This document shows positions 1 to 8,166 of a stretch of DNA of 64,000 nt, one piece after another; position 1 is the first letter of the stretch; every line of letters starts with the position of its first letter. This DNA comes from Arthrobacter koreensis (GTDB lineage Bacteria > Actinomycetota > Actinomycetes > Actinomycetales > Micrococcaceae), in NCBI RefSeq assembly GCF_009193255.1, contig NZ_WACG01000005.1:1-64000 (forward strand), read 5' to 3'. The notes beneath the pieces were generated by a model. The model was not told the origin of the DNA. It saw only the letters and a list, made by a program, of their open reading frames with translations, and did no database searches. A program made the translations under genes and the position numbers.

Positions 1-49
1 GTGCTGCTTGCATTGCCCGCCCCCCGTTCCCGCCGTGCCTCCTGTTTTT

Positions 50-61
50 GGGGGGGGGGGG
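50..61. repeat. 12-G homopolymer
   Basis: Twelve consecutive G on the plus strand, preceded by five T. It lies just beyond the hairpin that follows the gene at 115-627. Runs of this length are prone to slippage in the cell and to miscalling during sequencing, so the exact length may not be reliable. No gene reads through it convincingly. Confidence 0.9.
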
Positions 62-92
62 TGCCGTGCGCGGCGGATGCCGCGCACGGCAC
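61..92 (-). terminator. Perfect 14-bp hairpin, probable terminator
   Basis: GTGCCGTGCGCGGC, loop GGAT, then the exact reverse complement. It sits 22 bases beyond the stop of the minus-strand gene at 115-627. On that strand it is followed by a C run and then A, not a U tract, so it is an actinobacterial-style hairpin terminator rather than a classical one. Confidence 0.65.
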
Positions 93-114
93 GAATGAAC
101 AGATGAAGCAGGTT

Positions 115-627
115 CTAGCGGATGACCTGGTCCAGCTTGTACGTGATCTTGGAGAGGTCCTGGGTTGCCTTCCGCGTGTCGTTGCCGGCGGCCTTGTTGA
201 AGGTGACGGTAGCGGTGACCAGTGCGGCACCGGAGTTGGCGGAGGTCAGGTCACGGCCCTTGAGCTCGGTGCCGGCCTGCGTGATCTTGTAGTCGTAGCT
301 CAGCTGGCTGGAGAAGCCGTTCGACGTTGCGCCGAAGTCCGGTGCCAGTGTGGCCTTGAGCTGGTCACCGCTGAGCTCGATGGTCAGGGGCTGCTCGAAC
401 TTCAGCACCTCCCCCGGGACCACCTTGTAGTTGGAGATGTTGGGAATGACGGTTCCATCCGACTTCTTCCAGACGGCGGCACCTGACTCGAGGTCCAGGT
501 TGCCGGCCACGATCGAACCGGTGGTGGCGTTGGCGGAGTCGTTCCAGATCGCCAGCGTTCCGCCGCCGCCGAGAAGCAGTGCCACGCCTACGCCGGTTGC
601 CAGTGCGCCTTTAGCCATCTTGTTCAT
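115..627 (-). CDS. Alternate-type signal peptide secreted protein
   Basis: A 170-aa exported protein of unknown function. The N-terminus is MNKMAKGALATGVGVALLLG followed by GGTLAIWNDSA, the pattern of the 'alternate-type' or SipW-dependent signal peptides found on Micrococcaceae and TasA/camelysin-like proteins. The mature part (from about residue 35) opens with a GSIVAGNLDLESG-like stretch and is rich in Thr, Ser and Asp, with predicted beta character (for example KFEQPLTIELSGDQL) and no catalytic motif. In known families such proteins are cleaved by a dedicated SipW-type signal peptidase and can form surface fibres; that role is inference here. No sipW gene is in the window, although the gene faces the left edge. 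A strong hairpin follows it. The start ATG at 627 is clear because the signal sequence begins there. Confidence 0.8.
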   Translation of the reverse strand: MNKMAKGALATGVGVALLLGGGGTLAIWNDSANATTGSIVAGNLDLESGAAVWKKSDGTVIPNISNYKVVPGEVLKFEQPLTIELSGDQLKATLAPDFGATSNGFSSQLSYDYKITQAGTELKGRDLTSANSGAALVTATVTFNKAAGNDTRKATQDLSKITYKLDQVIR

Positions 628-856
628 TCGTATCCCCTAAGAGTTGAGTGCCCGGCGGGAACTCTTCCCGCCGACATGACTAATCTGCTATCCAATTCTC
701 AAGAAACCGGGCCGTCCCGGCACAGGGTTTGGAAAACCTTGCGACAATGCTCAAGAGGTCCGCAACAAGGCCGCAAAATCTGCGCAATCCGGCCCGTGCA
801 GCCGCACCTTTGACCACATCCAGCCCCCGGAAGGGCCGCCAGGCAGCGAGGAACCG

Positions 857-1348
857 ATGGATATGCAGCCAGTTCCTGCGGCCCGCAGGTCCCGCCGCCA
901 TCTTCTGGCGCTGGGCCTGGCGGCCTATGCGGTTCTGCTGGCCGGCGTCGTTTTCTGGCCGCAGCCCGTGGACCGGGGCCTGCGCGGCTACCTGGACCAG
1001 GCGCTTGAACTGTTCCACTCCCTCGGCGCACCGGGGTGGGTCGATTACACGCTGGTTGAAGCGGTAGCCAACGTGGCACTGTTCTTCCCGGCCGGCCTGC
1101 TGCTCGCCGCCAGGCTGACTCCGCGCTGGTGCTGGCTTGCCGCCGTCGTCGGCCTCTGCGTTTCAGCGGGCATAGAAGCGGCCCAGGCTCTGCTGCTTCC
1201 CGGGCGGTACGCCACCCCGCACGACGTCATGGCCAACGGGCTGGGGGCTGCGCTGGGCACCATCGCGGTCTATGCCTGGCGCTCCCGCGGCACGAAGCGC
1301 CGCCCGTCGCGCCGCCAGCCACCGCGGAAAGCGGCCGCGGGTTCCTGA
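857..1348 (+). CDS. VanZ-like family membrane protein
   Basis: A 163-aa integral membrane protein. Hydrophobic segments lie at about residues 17-34, 65-85, 90-108 and 128-142. Between them is the VanZ-type pattern with NVALFFPAGLLLA, then SAGIEAAQALLLPGRYATPH and DVMANGLGAALG. The family is named for the teicoplanin-resistance protein VanZ, but most members are uncharacterised, so resistance should not be assumed. The start ATG at 857 has GAGGA at 848-852. The C-terminus is a short basic tail (RSRGTKRRPSRRQPPRK). It stands alone between a divergent secreted-protein gene and an aldehyde dehydrogenase with its own ribosome binding site. Confidence 0.8.
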   Translation: MDMQPVPAARRSRRHLLALGLAAYAVLLAGVVFWPQPVDRGLRGYLDQALELFHSLGAPGWVDYTLVEAVANVALFFPAGLLLAARLTPRWCWLAAVVGLCVSAGIEAAQALLLPGRYATPHDVMANGLGAALGTIAVYAWRSRGTKRRPSRRQPPRKAAAGS

Positions 1349-1437
1349 TTCGTGTCACCATCAGGCATTTTGTTTACCCGGGAGGGAGTTTCGCGGCATG
1401 ATGACATAACCCACATAAATGCGTAAGGAGTACGGAC

Positions 1438-2835
1438 GTGAGCACCACTTCCAAGACAACGGCCAGGTCCTACCGGGTAGTGAACCCCGCCACCGGTGAA
1501 CCCGGGGAAGAATTCCCGCTGGCAACCGACGCCGAGATCCAGGATGCCCTTGCAGCGTCGCAGGCAGCCTACGAGTCCTGGCGGGAGGTTCCCATCGAGG
1601 AACGCGGACGGATCGTTGCCCGCATCGGTGAGCTGTTTACCGAGCGCAAGGATGAGCTCGCGGCAATCATCACCGAAGAAATGGGCAAGCCGCTTCCGGA
1701 GTCCGCCGGCGAGGCTGAGTACTGCACGGACATCTTCAACTACTTCGCCACTGAAGGCCCTGCGCTTGCGGCGGATCAGGAAATCAAGGCAATCGGCGGC
1801 GGCCGCGCCATGATCCAGAAGCTGCCGGTTGGCCCGCTGCTCGGCATCATGCCGTGGAATTACCCGTACTACCAGGTGGCACGCTTCGCGGCGCCAAACC
1901 TGATGCTGGGCAACACGATCGTCCTCAAACACGCTGAGTCCTGCCCCAAGTCCGCCCTGGCGATCCAGAAGATCATGGACGACGCCGGAGTTCCGGCCGG
2001 TGTTTACCAGAATGTCTTCGCCAGCCATGACCAGATCGCGGACATCATCGCGGATCCCCGCGTCCAGGGTGTATCCCTCACCGGCTCCGAGCGTGCCGGT
2101 GCCATCATCGGCGAGCTCGCCGGCAAGAACCTCAAGAAGGTAGTGCTGGAACTCGGCGGCTCGGACCCGTACGTGGTACTGGACACCGAGGACGTCAAGG
2201 AATCGGCGGCCAATGCCTGGGCTACCCGGATTGAGAACACCGGGCAGGCCTGCAACTCCAACAAGCGCATGATCGTGGCGGAGGACATCTTCGACGATTT
2301 CGTGGCTGAACTGACGGACCTTGCCAAGGACCTCAAGCCCGGTGACCCCGCCGAGGCTGCCGACGGTACGTACGCTCCGCTGTCCTCCCGCGCAGCCGCC
2401 GAGGGGCTCGCCGAGCAGATCCAGGACGCCGTGGACAAGGGAGCCACCCTGCACGCCGGCGGAACCCTGCAGGACGGCCCCTCCGCCTACCTGGCTCCCG
2501 CAGTCCTGACCGGCATCACCCCGGAAATGCGTGCCTACCGCGAAGAGCTGTTCGGTCCGGTGGCAGTGGTCTACAAGGTGGGCAGCGATGAGGAAGCCGT
2601 CCGCCTTGCCAATGACTCCGATTACGGGCTGGGCGGCGCAGTCTTTTCCACGGATGAGGAGCGCGCCCGCAGGGTTGCCCAGCAGCTCCAGGTTGGCATG
2701 GCCAACGTCAACGGTGTCGGCGAGGGAGCGGACATTCCCTTCGGCGGCGTCAAGCGTTCAGGCTACGGCCGGGAACTCGGCCCGCTGGGCATGGATGAGT
2801 TCGTGAACAAGAGGCTCTTCTACATCGCCGACTAG
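1438..2835 (+). CDS. NAD(P)-dependent succinate-semialdehyde dehydrogenase family
   Basis: A 465-aa aldehyde dehydrogenase that probably oxidises succinate semialdehyde to succinate in the cytoplasm (the GABA shunt). The family signatures are intact. The substrate-loop motif GIMPWNYPYYQVARF is near residue 138. The general-base Glu is in VVLELGGSDPYVV (about 233-245). The catalytic Cys is in NTGQACNSNKRMIV (about 264-277). The C-terminal PFGGVKRSGYGRELG motif is present. The length matches the compact GabD-type clade. The start is GTG at 1438, supported by AAGGAG at 1425-1430. A strong rho-independent terminator follows, so the gene is probably monocistronic. Substrate is assigned by family resemblance. 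A second gene of this family is cut by the right end of the window. Confidence 0.85.
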   Translation: MSTTSKTTARSYRVVNPATGEPGEEFPLATDAEIQDALAASQAAYESWREVPIEERGRIVARIGELFTERKDELAAIITEEMGKPLPESAGEAEYCTDIFNYFATEGPALAADQEIKAIGGGRAMIQKLPVGPLLGIMPWNYPYYQVARFAAPNLMLGNTIVLKHAESCPKSALAIQKIMDDAGVPAGVYQNVFASHDQIADIIADPRVQGVSLTGSERAGAIIGELAGKNLKKVVLELGGSDPYVVLDTEDVKESAANAWATRIENTGQACNSNKRMIVAEDIFDDFVAELTDLAKDLKPGDPAEAADGTYAPLSSRAAAEGLAEQIQDAVDKGATLHAGGTLQDGPSAYLAPAVLTGITPEMRAYREELFGPVAVVYKVGSDEEAVRLANDSDYGLGGAVFSTDEERARRVAQQLQVGMANVNGVGEGADIPFGGVKRSGYGRELGPLGMDEFVNKRLFYIAD

Positions 2836-2850
2836 GCGTTACAGCGACCG

Positions 2851-2891
2851 CGACGGCGCATGCTCCTCTGCGGAGCAGGCGCCGTCGTTTT
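2851..2891 (+). terminator. Rho-independent terminator after the aldehyde dehydrogenase
   Basis: Outer arms CGACGGCGC (2851-2859) and GCGCCGTCG (2879-2887), inner arms TGCTCC and GGAGCA, separated by one A/G mismatch. A TTTT run follows directly. It lies 15 bases after the stop of the gene ending at 2835. Confidence 0.85.
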
Positions 2892-3113
2892 CGTGGGCCT
2901 GCAGGAATCCTCAGCAAACTTTCTGAGATCTTGAGCCTCGCCGGGGACAGTTCCTGAGCTTGGCATGGAACCGTTGGCGGTACTGATCCACCTGCCCTCC
3001 CCCAGAAGGGGACGGCTGCCCTCCAGGAGGACCCCCATGTCTCCCCGCCCAAGCACCGCGCCTCCGGGCCGCGCAACCCGCGCCCGTGCCGCTGCTTCCG
3101 CCCGTTATCCGGC

Positions 3114-3488
3114 ATGACCGCCGTGATTGACAGCCCGGTTTCCCACGTCCTGGTCTCGAGCGCTTCGCTGCGTGAGCTGAGCAGGCAGATGGGCCCGGAG
3201 ATTTGCCGCCAGTTCGTCGGCAATTACATAGACATGTGGGAAGGCCGATACCGGCGGCTGGTGAATTCGCTCGACGGCGAAGACTACCCCGGCGCCATGG
3301 ACGTGGTGCTCAGCATCAAAATTTCCAGCCACATGGCCGGAGCGAAGCGCCTCGCCGGCTACGCAGGAATAGCCCAGGAAATGGTGGGCCGAACAGATAT
3401 CCAGGGACTTCTGTCCCTGCTGGAACCCATGCAGGAGTGCGGTGCGGCCACCCTGGTGTCGCTGCGGGAAATGCTGGACGCTATCTAG
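3114..3488 (+). CDS. Hpt-like domain protein lacking the phospho-histidine
   Basis: A 124-aa all-helical protein resembling histidine-phosphotransfer (Hpt) domains. The region SIKISSHMAGAKRLAGYA (about residues 65-82) aligns with the Hpt signature in which His precedes x-L-K-G-S-S-x-x-x-G-A. In that alignment the His position is occupied by Leu (VLSIKISS); the only nearby His is four residues beyond the Lys. It is therefore probably unable to accept phosphate in the usual way and may instead bind a kinase or receiver. It lies 63 bases from the convergent response-regulator gene, beside a complete two-component pair, which supports a signalling role. No good ribosome binding site precedes ATG 3114, so the start is uncertain. 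Confidence 0.6.
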   Translation: MTAVIDSPVSHVLVSSASLRELSRQMGPEICRQFVGNYIDMWEGRYRRLVNSLDGEDYPGAMDVVLSIKISSHMAGAKRLAGYAGIAQEMVGRTDIQGLLSLLEPMQECGAATLVSLREMLDAI

Positions 3489-3526
3489 CCGCGCCCTCTC
3501 CCGGACAGCGCCTGTGGCGCAACCCG

Positions 3527-3552
3527 GCCTGCCGCTTGGTGGGGTGGCAGGC
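3527..3552. terminator. Short hairpin between convergent genes
   Basis: GCCTGCC (3527-3533) and GGCAGGC (3546-3552) with a 12-base loop lie between the Hpt-like gene and the convergent response regulator, touching the latter's stop codon. It could terminate in both directions. The stem is short and there is no T tract. Confidence 0.4.
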
Positions 3553-4334
3553 TAACTGGCCGGTGCCAGCCGGTAGCCTACGCCGCGAACCGTCTCCAGC
3601 CAGCGCGGGGACCTGGAATCGTCGCCCAGCTTGCGCCGGAGGTTGCCCACGTGGACTTCAATGGTGCGTTCATCCGATTCGCTGATGTAGGAGCCCGTGT
3701 CGTAGTCCTCGCCGCGCAGCCGGCGCACGAGGTCCGTCTTGCTCCGTACCCGGCGCCCGCTCTCCAGGAGGGCGTGCAGCAGATCGAACTCTGTGCGCGT
3801 CAGTTCAACGTCCTTGCCGGACAGCACCGTGGTGCGCGTCCCGGCGTCGAGCACCAGGCCGTTGTGGCTAAAGACGTCATCATGGTGCCCGGCAGGTGTC
3901 TCGGCTACCGGGGGCTGCGGCGCGGGGACGGCTGCTGTTTCCGGGGCGGCCGGGACCGAGTCCTTGCGGGGGCGGCGCATCATCGCCGAGATCCGGGCAC
4001 GCAGTTCCCGCGGGCGGAACGGCTTGGTAATGTAGTCGTCCGCGCCGGCCTCGAGACCCATCAGGGTGTCAAGCTCTTCTGCGCGGGCCGTCAGCATCAC
4101 AATGTAGGCGTCGCTGAAGAGACGCAGCTGCCGGATGACTTCGAAGCCGTCGATGTCCGGCAGGCCCAGGTCCAGGGTGACAACGGCAGGATTGTGCAGG
4201 CGTACCGCCTCGACTCCCTCCAGCCCGGTGGGGCTGGCGTGGACTTCAAAACCAGACTGCTGGAGTACTGCGTGAAGAAGATCGCGAATGTCCTTGTCGT
4301 CCTCGATAATGACGGCGACGCGCTGAGTTTCCAT
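3552..4334 (-). CDS. OmpR/PhoB-family response regulator
   Basis: A 260-aa two-component transcription factor. The receiver domain (about 5-120) has the acidic pair D12/D13, phospho-acceptor D55 in VVTLDLGLPDIDG, T82 and K104 in YITKPFRPRE, so it looks fully functional. A Pro/Ala-rich linker (about 123-160), longer than usual, leads to a winged-helix output domain (about 163-258) with LTRTEFDLLHALLESG and the recognition region ERTIEVHVGNLRRKLGDD. It is divergently transcribed from the sensor kinase at 4457, the expected partner, across a spacer of about 120 bases that must hold both promoters. Target genes cannot be read from the sequence. Confidence 0.9.
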   Translation of the reverse strand: METQRVAVIIEDDKDIRDLLHAVLQQSGFEVHASPTGLEGVEAVRLHNPAVVTLDLGLPDIDGFEVIRQLRLFSDAYIVMLTARAEELDTLMGLEAGADDYITKPFRPRELRARISAMMRRPRKDSVPAAPETAAVPAPQPPVAETPAGHHDDVFSHNGLVLDAGTRTTVLSGKDVELTRTEFDLLHALLESGRRVRSKTDLVRRLRGEDYDTGSYISESDERTIEVHVGNLRRKLGDDSRSPRWLETVRGVGYRLAPAS

Positions 4335-4456
4335 AGCTTCTTGGTTTTTCCTGTCCTGCGAGACCTGCTGTACCCGCTCCCCTTATTCGGCATCCTACAG
4401 CCTCAGCGCATAAACTATGGATTCCATTCACGGCGAAAATGCGAGGTACCGGGCAG

Positions 4457-6139
4457 ATGTCCAGCTTTCGGGGCAATGCCCTGTCCGTGCTTGGAATTCG
4501 CAGGGATTTCCACGAACTGAGCCTGCGCACCCGAGTCGGCCTCAGCCAGTTGCCGCTGTTCCTGGCAATGCTTGTTTCGGTTCCCATCGTTCTGCTGAAC
4601 AAACCCTCCGCGTTACAGGACCCGGTCTACCTATGGGGCCTGGGGCTCATGGTCCTGCTAACGCTGCTTTCGGCCGGGCTCCCGTGGGAAAAGTTCTTCG
4701 ACGCGGCCTACTGGGTAATTCCAATCCTGGATTTCGTAGCCATTGCGCTGCTTTTCCGCGCGGTCCAGCCTGATGTCACCGGCATGCTACTGCTCACGGT
4801 GTTCCCGGTGTTCTGGCTCGCCTGGTCCGGCTTTGCCCCCCGGGCGGCGTCAGTCCTCACCATCGCGGGATCCTTGCTGGTGGTCTGGAGTCCGTTAATC
4901 GGCACGAGCCCGGACCTTCGGGATTTTGCCCGGTCCCTGCTTGTCCCCGTCATCATGCTGCTGGTTCACAAGTCGGCCACGGTCATGACGCAGGATGCCT
5001 CGAGGCAGCAGCACGCCCTGGAAGAGAAGGACCGGGAGCTCAAGCGCAGCCTGCAGGACAGCCGCCGGCGGGCGCGGCTCCTGGACGCCGTACTGGACAC
5101 GATCGATGTGGGAGTGGTGGTCCTGGCCAAGGACGGCCACGTGATGCTGATGAACAACCGACAGCTGACCACTCACGAGCTGGCGCTTCCCTCGCACACC
5201 GGGAACTGGTCCGAGGAAGACATGCACCTCTACCTGCCCGACGGCGTTACTCCGATGCCGGCGGAAGAACGCCCCGTTGCCCGGGCCATGCGCCGCGAAG
5301 CTTATTCGGACGTCCTGGTTTCGGTGGGCCGCGGTGCGGAACAGCGGGCAATGACTGTGTCCGCCCGTCCGCTCACGGACGAGAACGGGGATTTCAACGG
5401 GTCTGTCATCGCGTTCGGTGACGTCACCGAAATGCTGCAGGCGCTGAGGGCCAAGGAGGATTTCGTGGCCAGCGTCTCCCACGAACTGCGCACGCCGCTG
5501 ACCTCCATCATCGGCTACCTGGATCTGGCCATCGGCGAAGCGGAGGAACGCAGTGACTCCGCCGCGCTGACGGCGTCACTTACCGTGGCCATACGCAACG
5601 CTGAGCGGCTGCTGGTCCTGGTCGCTGACCTGCTGACGACGGCAGCGGGCTCGGTGCACCTCGAGCCCGTAGAGCTGTCCCTCCGGGAGCTGGCTGCCTC
5701 CTCCGCCTGGTCCGCCCAGCCACGCGCCGATGCTGCCGGCGTGGAGCTGGCACTGGACATCCCTGAAGATGTGCGCGGTTTCTTTGATCCCGTCCGGGTC
5801 CAGCAGGTGCTGGACAACCTGCTTTCAAACGCCATCAAATACTCCCCCGGCGGCGGCACGGTCACCATCCGGGTGCGCGCCGAAAGCAGCATTGCCGTCC
5901 TGGAAGTCCAGGATCAGGGCATGGGCATGACCGAGGCGGAACAGGCCGAAGCGTTCAACCGGTTCTTCCGCTCGGCCGCGGTGAAGAAAGCGGCAATTCC
6001 CGGCGTCGGACTTGGCCTGGGCATTACCCGGGACATCGTCGACGCCCACGGCGGACGGATCTCCGTAGCGTCCAAGGTGGGGCGCGGAACCGTGTTCCGG
6101 GTGGAGCTGCCGCTCAGGTCGGGGCCGGCCAGCCTGTGA
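4457..6139 (+). CDS. Membrane sensor histidine kinase
   Basis: A 560-aa kinase. The N-terminal third holds several hydrophobic helices (about residues 28-165). A coiled-coil-like stretch (about 170-205) and a PAS-like region follow (about 210-330; VLDTIDVGVVVLAKDGHVML is the PAS entry). The HisKA domain has FVASVSHELRTPLTSIIGY with phospho-accepting H342. The ATPase domain has an N-box (DNLLSNAIKYSP), G1 (DQGMGM) and G2 (GVGLGLGI). All catalytic elements are intact. An in-frame ATG at 4439 would add six residues but has no ribosome binding site; GAGG upstream of ATG 4457 favours the shorter form. It is divergent from the response regulator. The membrane sensor lacks a large extracellular domain, so the signal may be membrane-derived or intracellular. 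Confidence 0.9.
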   Translation: MSSFRGNALSVLGIRRDFHELSLRTRVGLSQLPLFLAMLVSVPIVLLNKPSALQDPVYLWGLGLMVLLTLLSAGLPWEKFFDAAYWVIPILDFVAIALLFRAVQPDVTGMLLLTVFPVFWLAWSGFAPRAASVLTIAGSLLVVWSPLIGTSPDLRDFARSLLVPVIMLLVHKSATVMTQDASRQQHALEEKDRELKRSLQDSRRRARLLDAVLDTIDVGVVVLAKDGHVMLMNNRQLTTHELALPSHTGNWSEEDMHLYLPDGVTPMPAEERPVARAMRREAYSDVLVSVGRGAEQRAMTVSARPLTDENGDFNGSVIAFGDVTEMLQALRAKEDFVASVSHELRTPLTSIIGYLDLAIGEAEERSDSAALTASLTVAIRNAERLLVLVADLLTTAAGSVHLEPVELSLRELAASSAWSAQPRADAAGVELALDIPEDVRGFFDPVRVQQVLDNLLSNAIKYSPGGGTVTIRVRAESSIAVLEVQDQGMGMTEAEQAEAFNRFFRSAAVKKAAIPGVGLGLGITRDIVDAHGGRISVASKVGRGTVFRVELPLRSGPASL

Positions 6140-6169
6140 CGAGGCAGGGCCCCGCATCAACTGCCGCCG

Positions 6170-6619
6170 CTACTGCGCGGCGAGAACCGCTTCTTCCAAC
6201 GCAACCCACGCGAGCATGGCGCACTTGACCCGTGCCGGATAGCGCGAGACGCCGGAGAAGGCAGCGGCGTCGCCAAGCACTTCCTCGTCAGCTTCCACGG
6301 TGCCGCGCGAACGCATCACCTCACGGAAGTTCTCCACCAGGCTCAGCGCCTCGTTCCGGGGCATCCCGGCCATCAGGTCCGTCAGCACCGAGGCAGACGC
6401 CATGGAGATGGAACAGCCCTGCCCTTCCCAGCTGACTCCCTCCAGGGTTTCCCCGCCGAGCACTGCACGCAGGGTGATCTCATCCCCGCAGGTGGGGTTC
6501 AGCTGGTGGGACTCCCCCGCCGCCGCACCGGCCGGCGCATCCTGCAGGCCTTCGCCGTGCCTGGTCTTGGCGTGGTCCAGGATGATCTGCTGGTACAGCT
6601 GTTCCAAATCCGAGCTCAT
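6170..6619 (-). CDS. sufU: SufU-type Fe-S cluster assembly protein
   Basis: A 149-aa protein of the SufU family, the zinc-containing sulfurtransferase partner that accepts persulfide from SufS. The conserved ligands are C44 and D46 in PTCGDEI, C69 in GQGCSIS and C133 in VKCAMLAW, all in the expected order. The length is typical. It lies 2 bases after sufS, with GGAG inside the end of sufS serving as its ribosome binding site, so the two are co-translated. The rest of a SUF operon (sufB, sufD, sufC) is not in the window, which is common where sufSU sits apart. Confidence 0.93.
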   Translation of the reverse strand: MSSDLEQLYQQIILDHAKTRHGEGLQDAPAGAAAGESHQLNPTCGDEITLRAVLGGETLEGVSWEGQGCSISMASASVLTDLMAGMPRNEALSLVENFREVMRSRGTVEADEEVLGDAAAFSGVSRYPARVKCAMLAWVALEEAVLAAQ

Positions 6620-6621
6620 GG

Positions 6622-7938
6622 CTACTTCACTCCAAAGAACGGACGCACGCCGGCTACCGCGTCCAGGAACGCGTCGACGTCGTCAGTGGTGTTATACAGA
6701 TAGGTGCTGGCCCGGGTGGTGGACACCAGCCCCAGCCGGCGGTGCAGCGGCTGTGCGCAATGGTGGCCCACCCGCACTGCGATTCCCTTGTCATCCAGGA
6801 ACTGGCCCACGTCGTGCGAATGGACGCCGGCGACGTCGAACGCGGCCAGCCCAATGCGCTCAACGCCCGACGGCGGACCCACCACGTGGATACCCTCAAT
6901 GGCTTCCAGCCCGGAGACCAGGCGCTGGCCCAGTTCCATCTCCCACGCATGGATCCGGTCCATGCCGGTTTCCTGCAGGTAGTTGGCCGCCGTGCCCAGG
7001 GCCATCGCCTGGGAAATACGCTGGGTGCCGGCTTCAAAGCGCTGCGGGGCGGGCAGGTACTCGGCCTTGTCCATGGTGACGGTGGTGATCATGGAACCGC
7101 CGGTCAGGAACGGGGGCAGAGCGTTGAGCAGTTCCGACTTGCCGTACAGCACGCCGATGCCGGTGGGGCCCAGCATCTTATGCCCGGAGAACGCCGCGAA
7201 GTCCACATCCAGCGCCTTCACGTCCACGGGCAGGTGCGGCACGGACTGGCACGCATCCAGCACCACCAGCGCACCGTGCAGGCGGGCCATCGTCACCAGT
7301 TCGGACACCGGGTTGATGGTGCCCAGCACGTTGGAGGCATGGGTGAAGGACAGCACCTTGGTACGCGGGCCGATGATTTGCTCGGCCTCGTCAAGCCGGA
7401 GCGCACCGGCGTCATCCACCGGAATCCAGCGCAGCGTTGCTCCGGTGCGGGCAGCAAGTTCCTGCCAGGGAATCAGGTTGGCGTGGTGTTCCATCTCGGT
7501 GACCACAATCTCGTCCCCCTCGCCCAGCGTGAAGCGGCGGGCCGCTGCCCCGCCGCGGCCGGCGGAAGCGTTGGAGAAGGAGTAGGTGAGCAGGTTCAGC
7601 GCCTCGGTGGCGTTGGAGGTCCAGACAATCTCGTCGGGAGCAGCGTTCACAAAACCGGTGATTGCGGTGCGGGCGTCCTCGAACACGTCCGTTGCCGCGA
7701 CGGCCAGGGTGTGCGCACCGCGGTGCACGGCCGAGTTGCGCTGTTCGTAGAACTCCTGCTCGGCTTCGATCACGCTCAGCGGGTTCTGCGACGTGGCACC
7801 CGAATCCAGGTACACCAGCGGCCGGCCGTTGACGTGCTGGTCCAGGATGGGGAAGTCATTGCGGATGCGAAGCACCTCGGCGTTGTCGATCGGCCCGGCA
7901 GCGGGCTTGAGGGTCTCTGGGGTTGAAACCACAGGCAC
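6622..7938 (-). CDS. sufS: Cysteine desulfurase SufS
   Basis: A 438-aa class V aminotransferase-fold PLP enzyme that takes sulfur from L-cysteine for Fe-S cluster assembly. The PLP-binding Lys is in FAAFSGHKMLGPTGIGVLYG. The catalytic Cys is in VRVGHHCAQPLHRRLG near the C-terminus, as in group II (SufS/CsdA) enzymes. The N-terminus LRIRNDFPILDQ and DSGATSQNP also match. The start chosen is GTG at 7938, with AAGGAG seven bases upstream. A further upstream in-frame start at 7974 would add 12 residues without such a site. It is followed directly by sufU. Confidence 0.93.
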   Translation of the reverse strand: MPVVSTPETLKPAAGPIDNAEVLRIRNDFPILDQHVNGRPLVYLDSGATSQNPLSVIEAEQEFYEQRNSAVHRGAHTLAVAATDVFEDARTAITGFVNAAPDEIVWTSNATEALNLLTYSFSNASAGRGGAAARRFTLGEGDEIVVTEMEHHANLIPWQELAARTGATLRWIPVDDAGALRLDEAEQIIGPRTKVLSFTHASNVLGTINPVSELVTMARLHGALVVLDACQSVPHLPVDVKALDVDFAAFSGHKMLGPTGIGVLYGKSELLNALPPFLTGGSMITTVTMDKAEYLPAPQRFEAGTQRISQAMALGTAANYLQETGMDRIHAWEMELGQRLVSGLEAIEGIHVVGPPSGVERIGLAAFDVAGVHSHDVGQFLDDKGIAVRVGHHCAQPLHRRLGLVSTTRASTYLYNTTDDVDAFLDAVAGVRPFFGVK

Positions 7939-8166
7939 GGGAAAACTCCTTGGCTGGCCGTTGGGGATGCGCACGGGTGACCGGCACCATTACGCAACAC
8001 AAGTCTGTGCTAATCATCCCACTGCAGGACCGCGAGCGCACCTGAGCCGTGCCTTAGTTCCGGTGTCCGTCGCGCAGGAGACCCTGCAGGGCGGTGAATG
8101 GTTCGGAAATTTCGGTTACGTAATCGCTGCGGATATGCCACTATGACGCCCATTAGAGGAGGACGC

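Noticed and set aside
857-1348. Calling the VanZ-like gene a glycopeptide-resistance gene
   Set aside because: No vanHAX genes are present and VanZ-like proteins are widespread with unknown roles.
6742-7926. A 394-codon plus-strand frame opposite sufS
   Set aside because: SufS motifs on the other strand are unambiguous, and the antisense product is His/Gly-rich without family resemblance.
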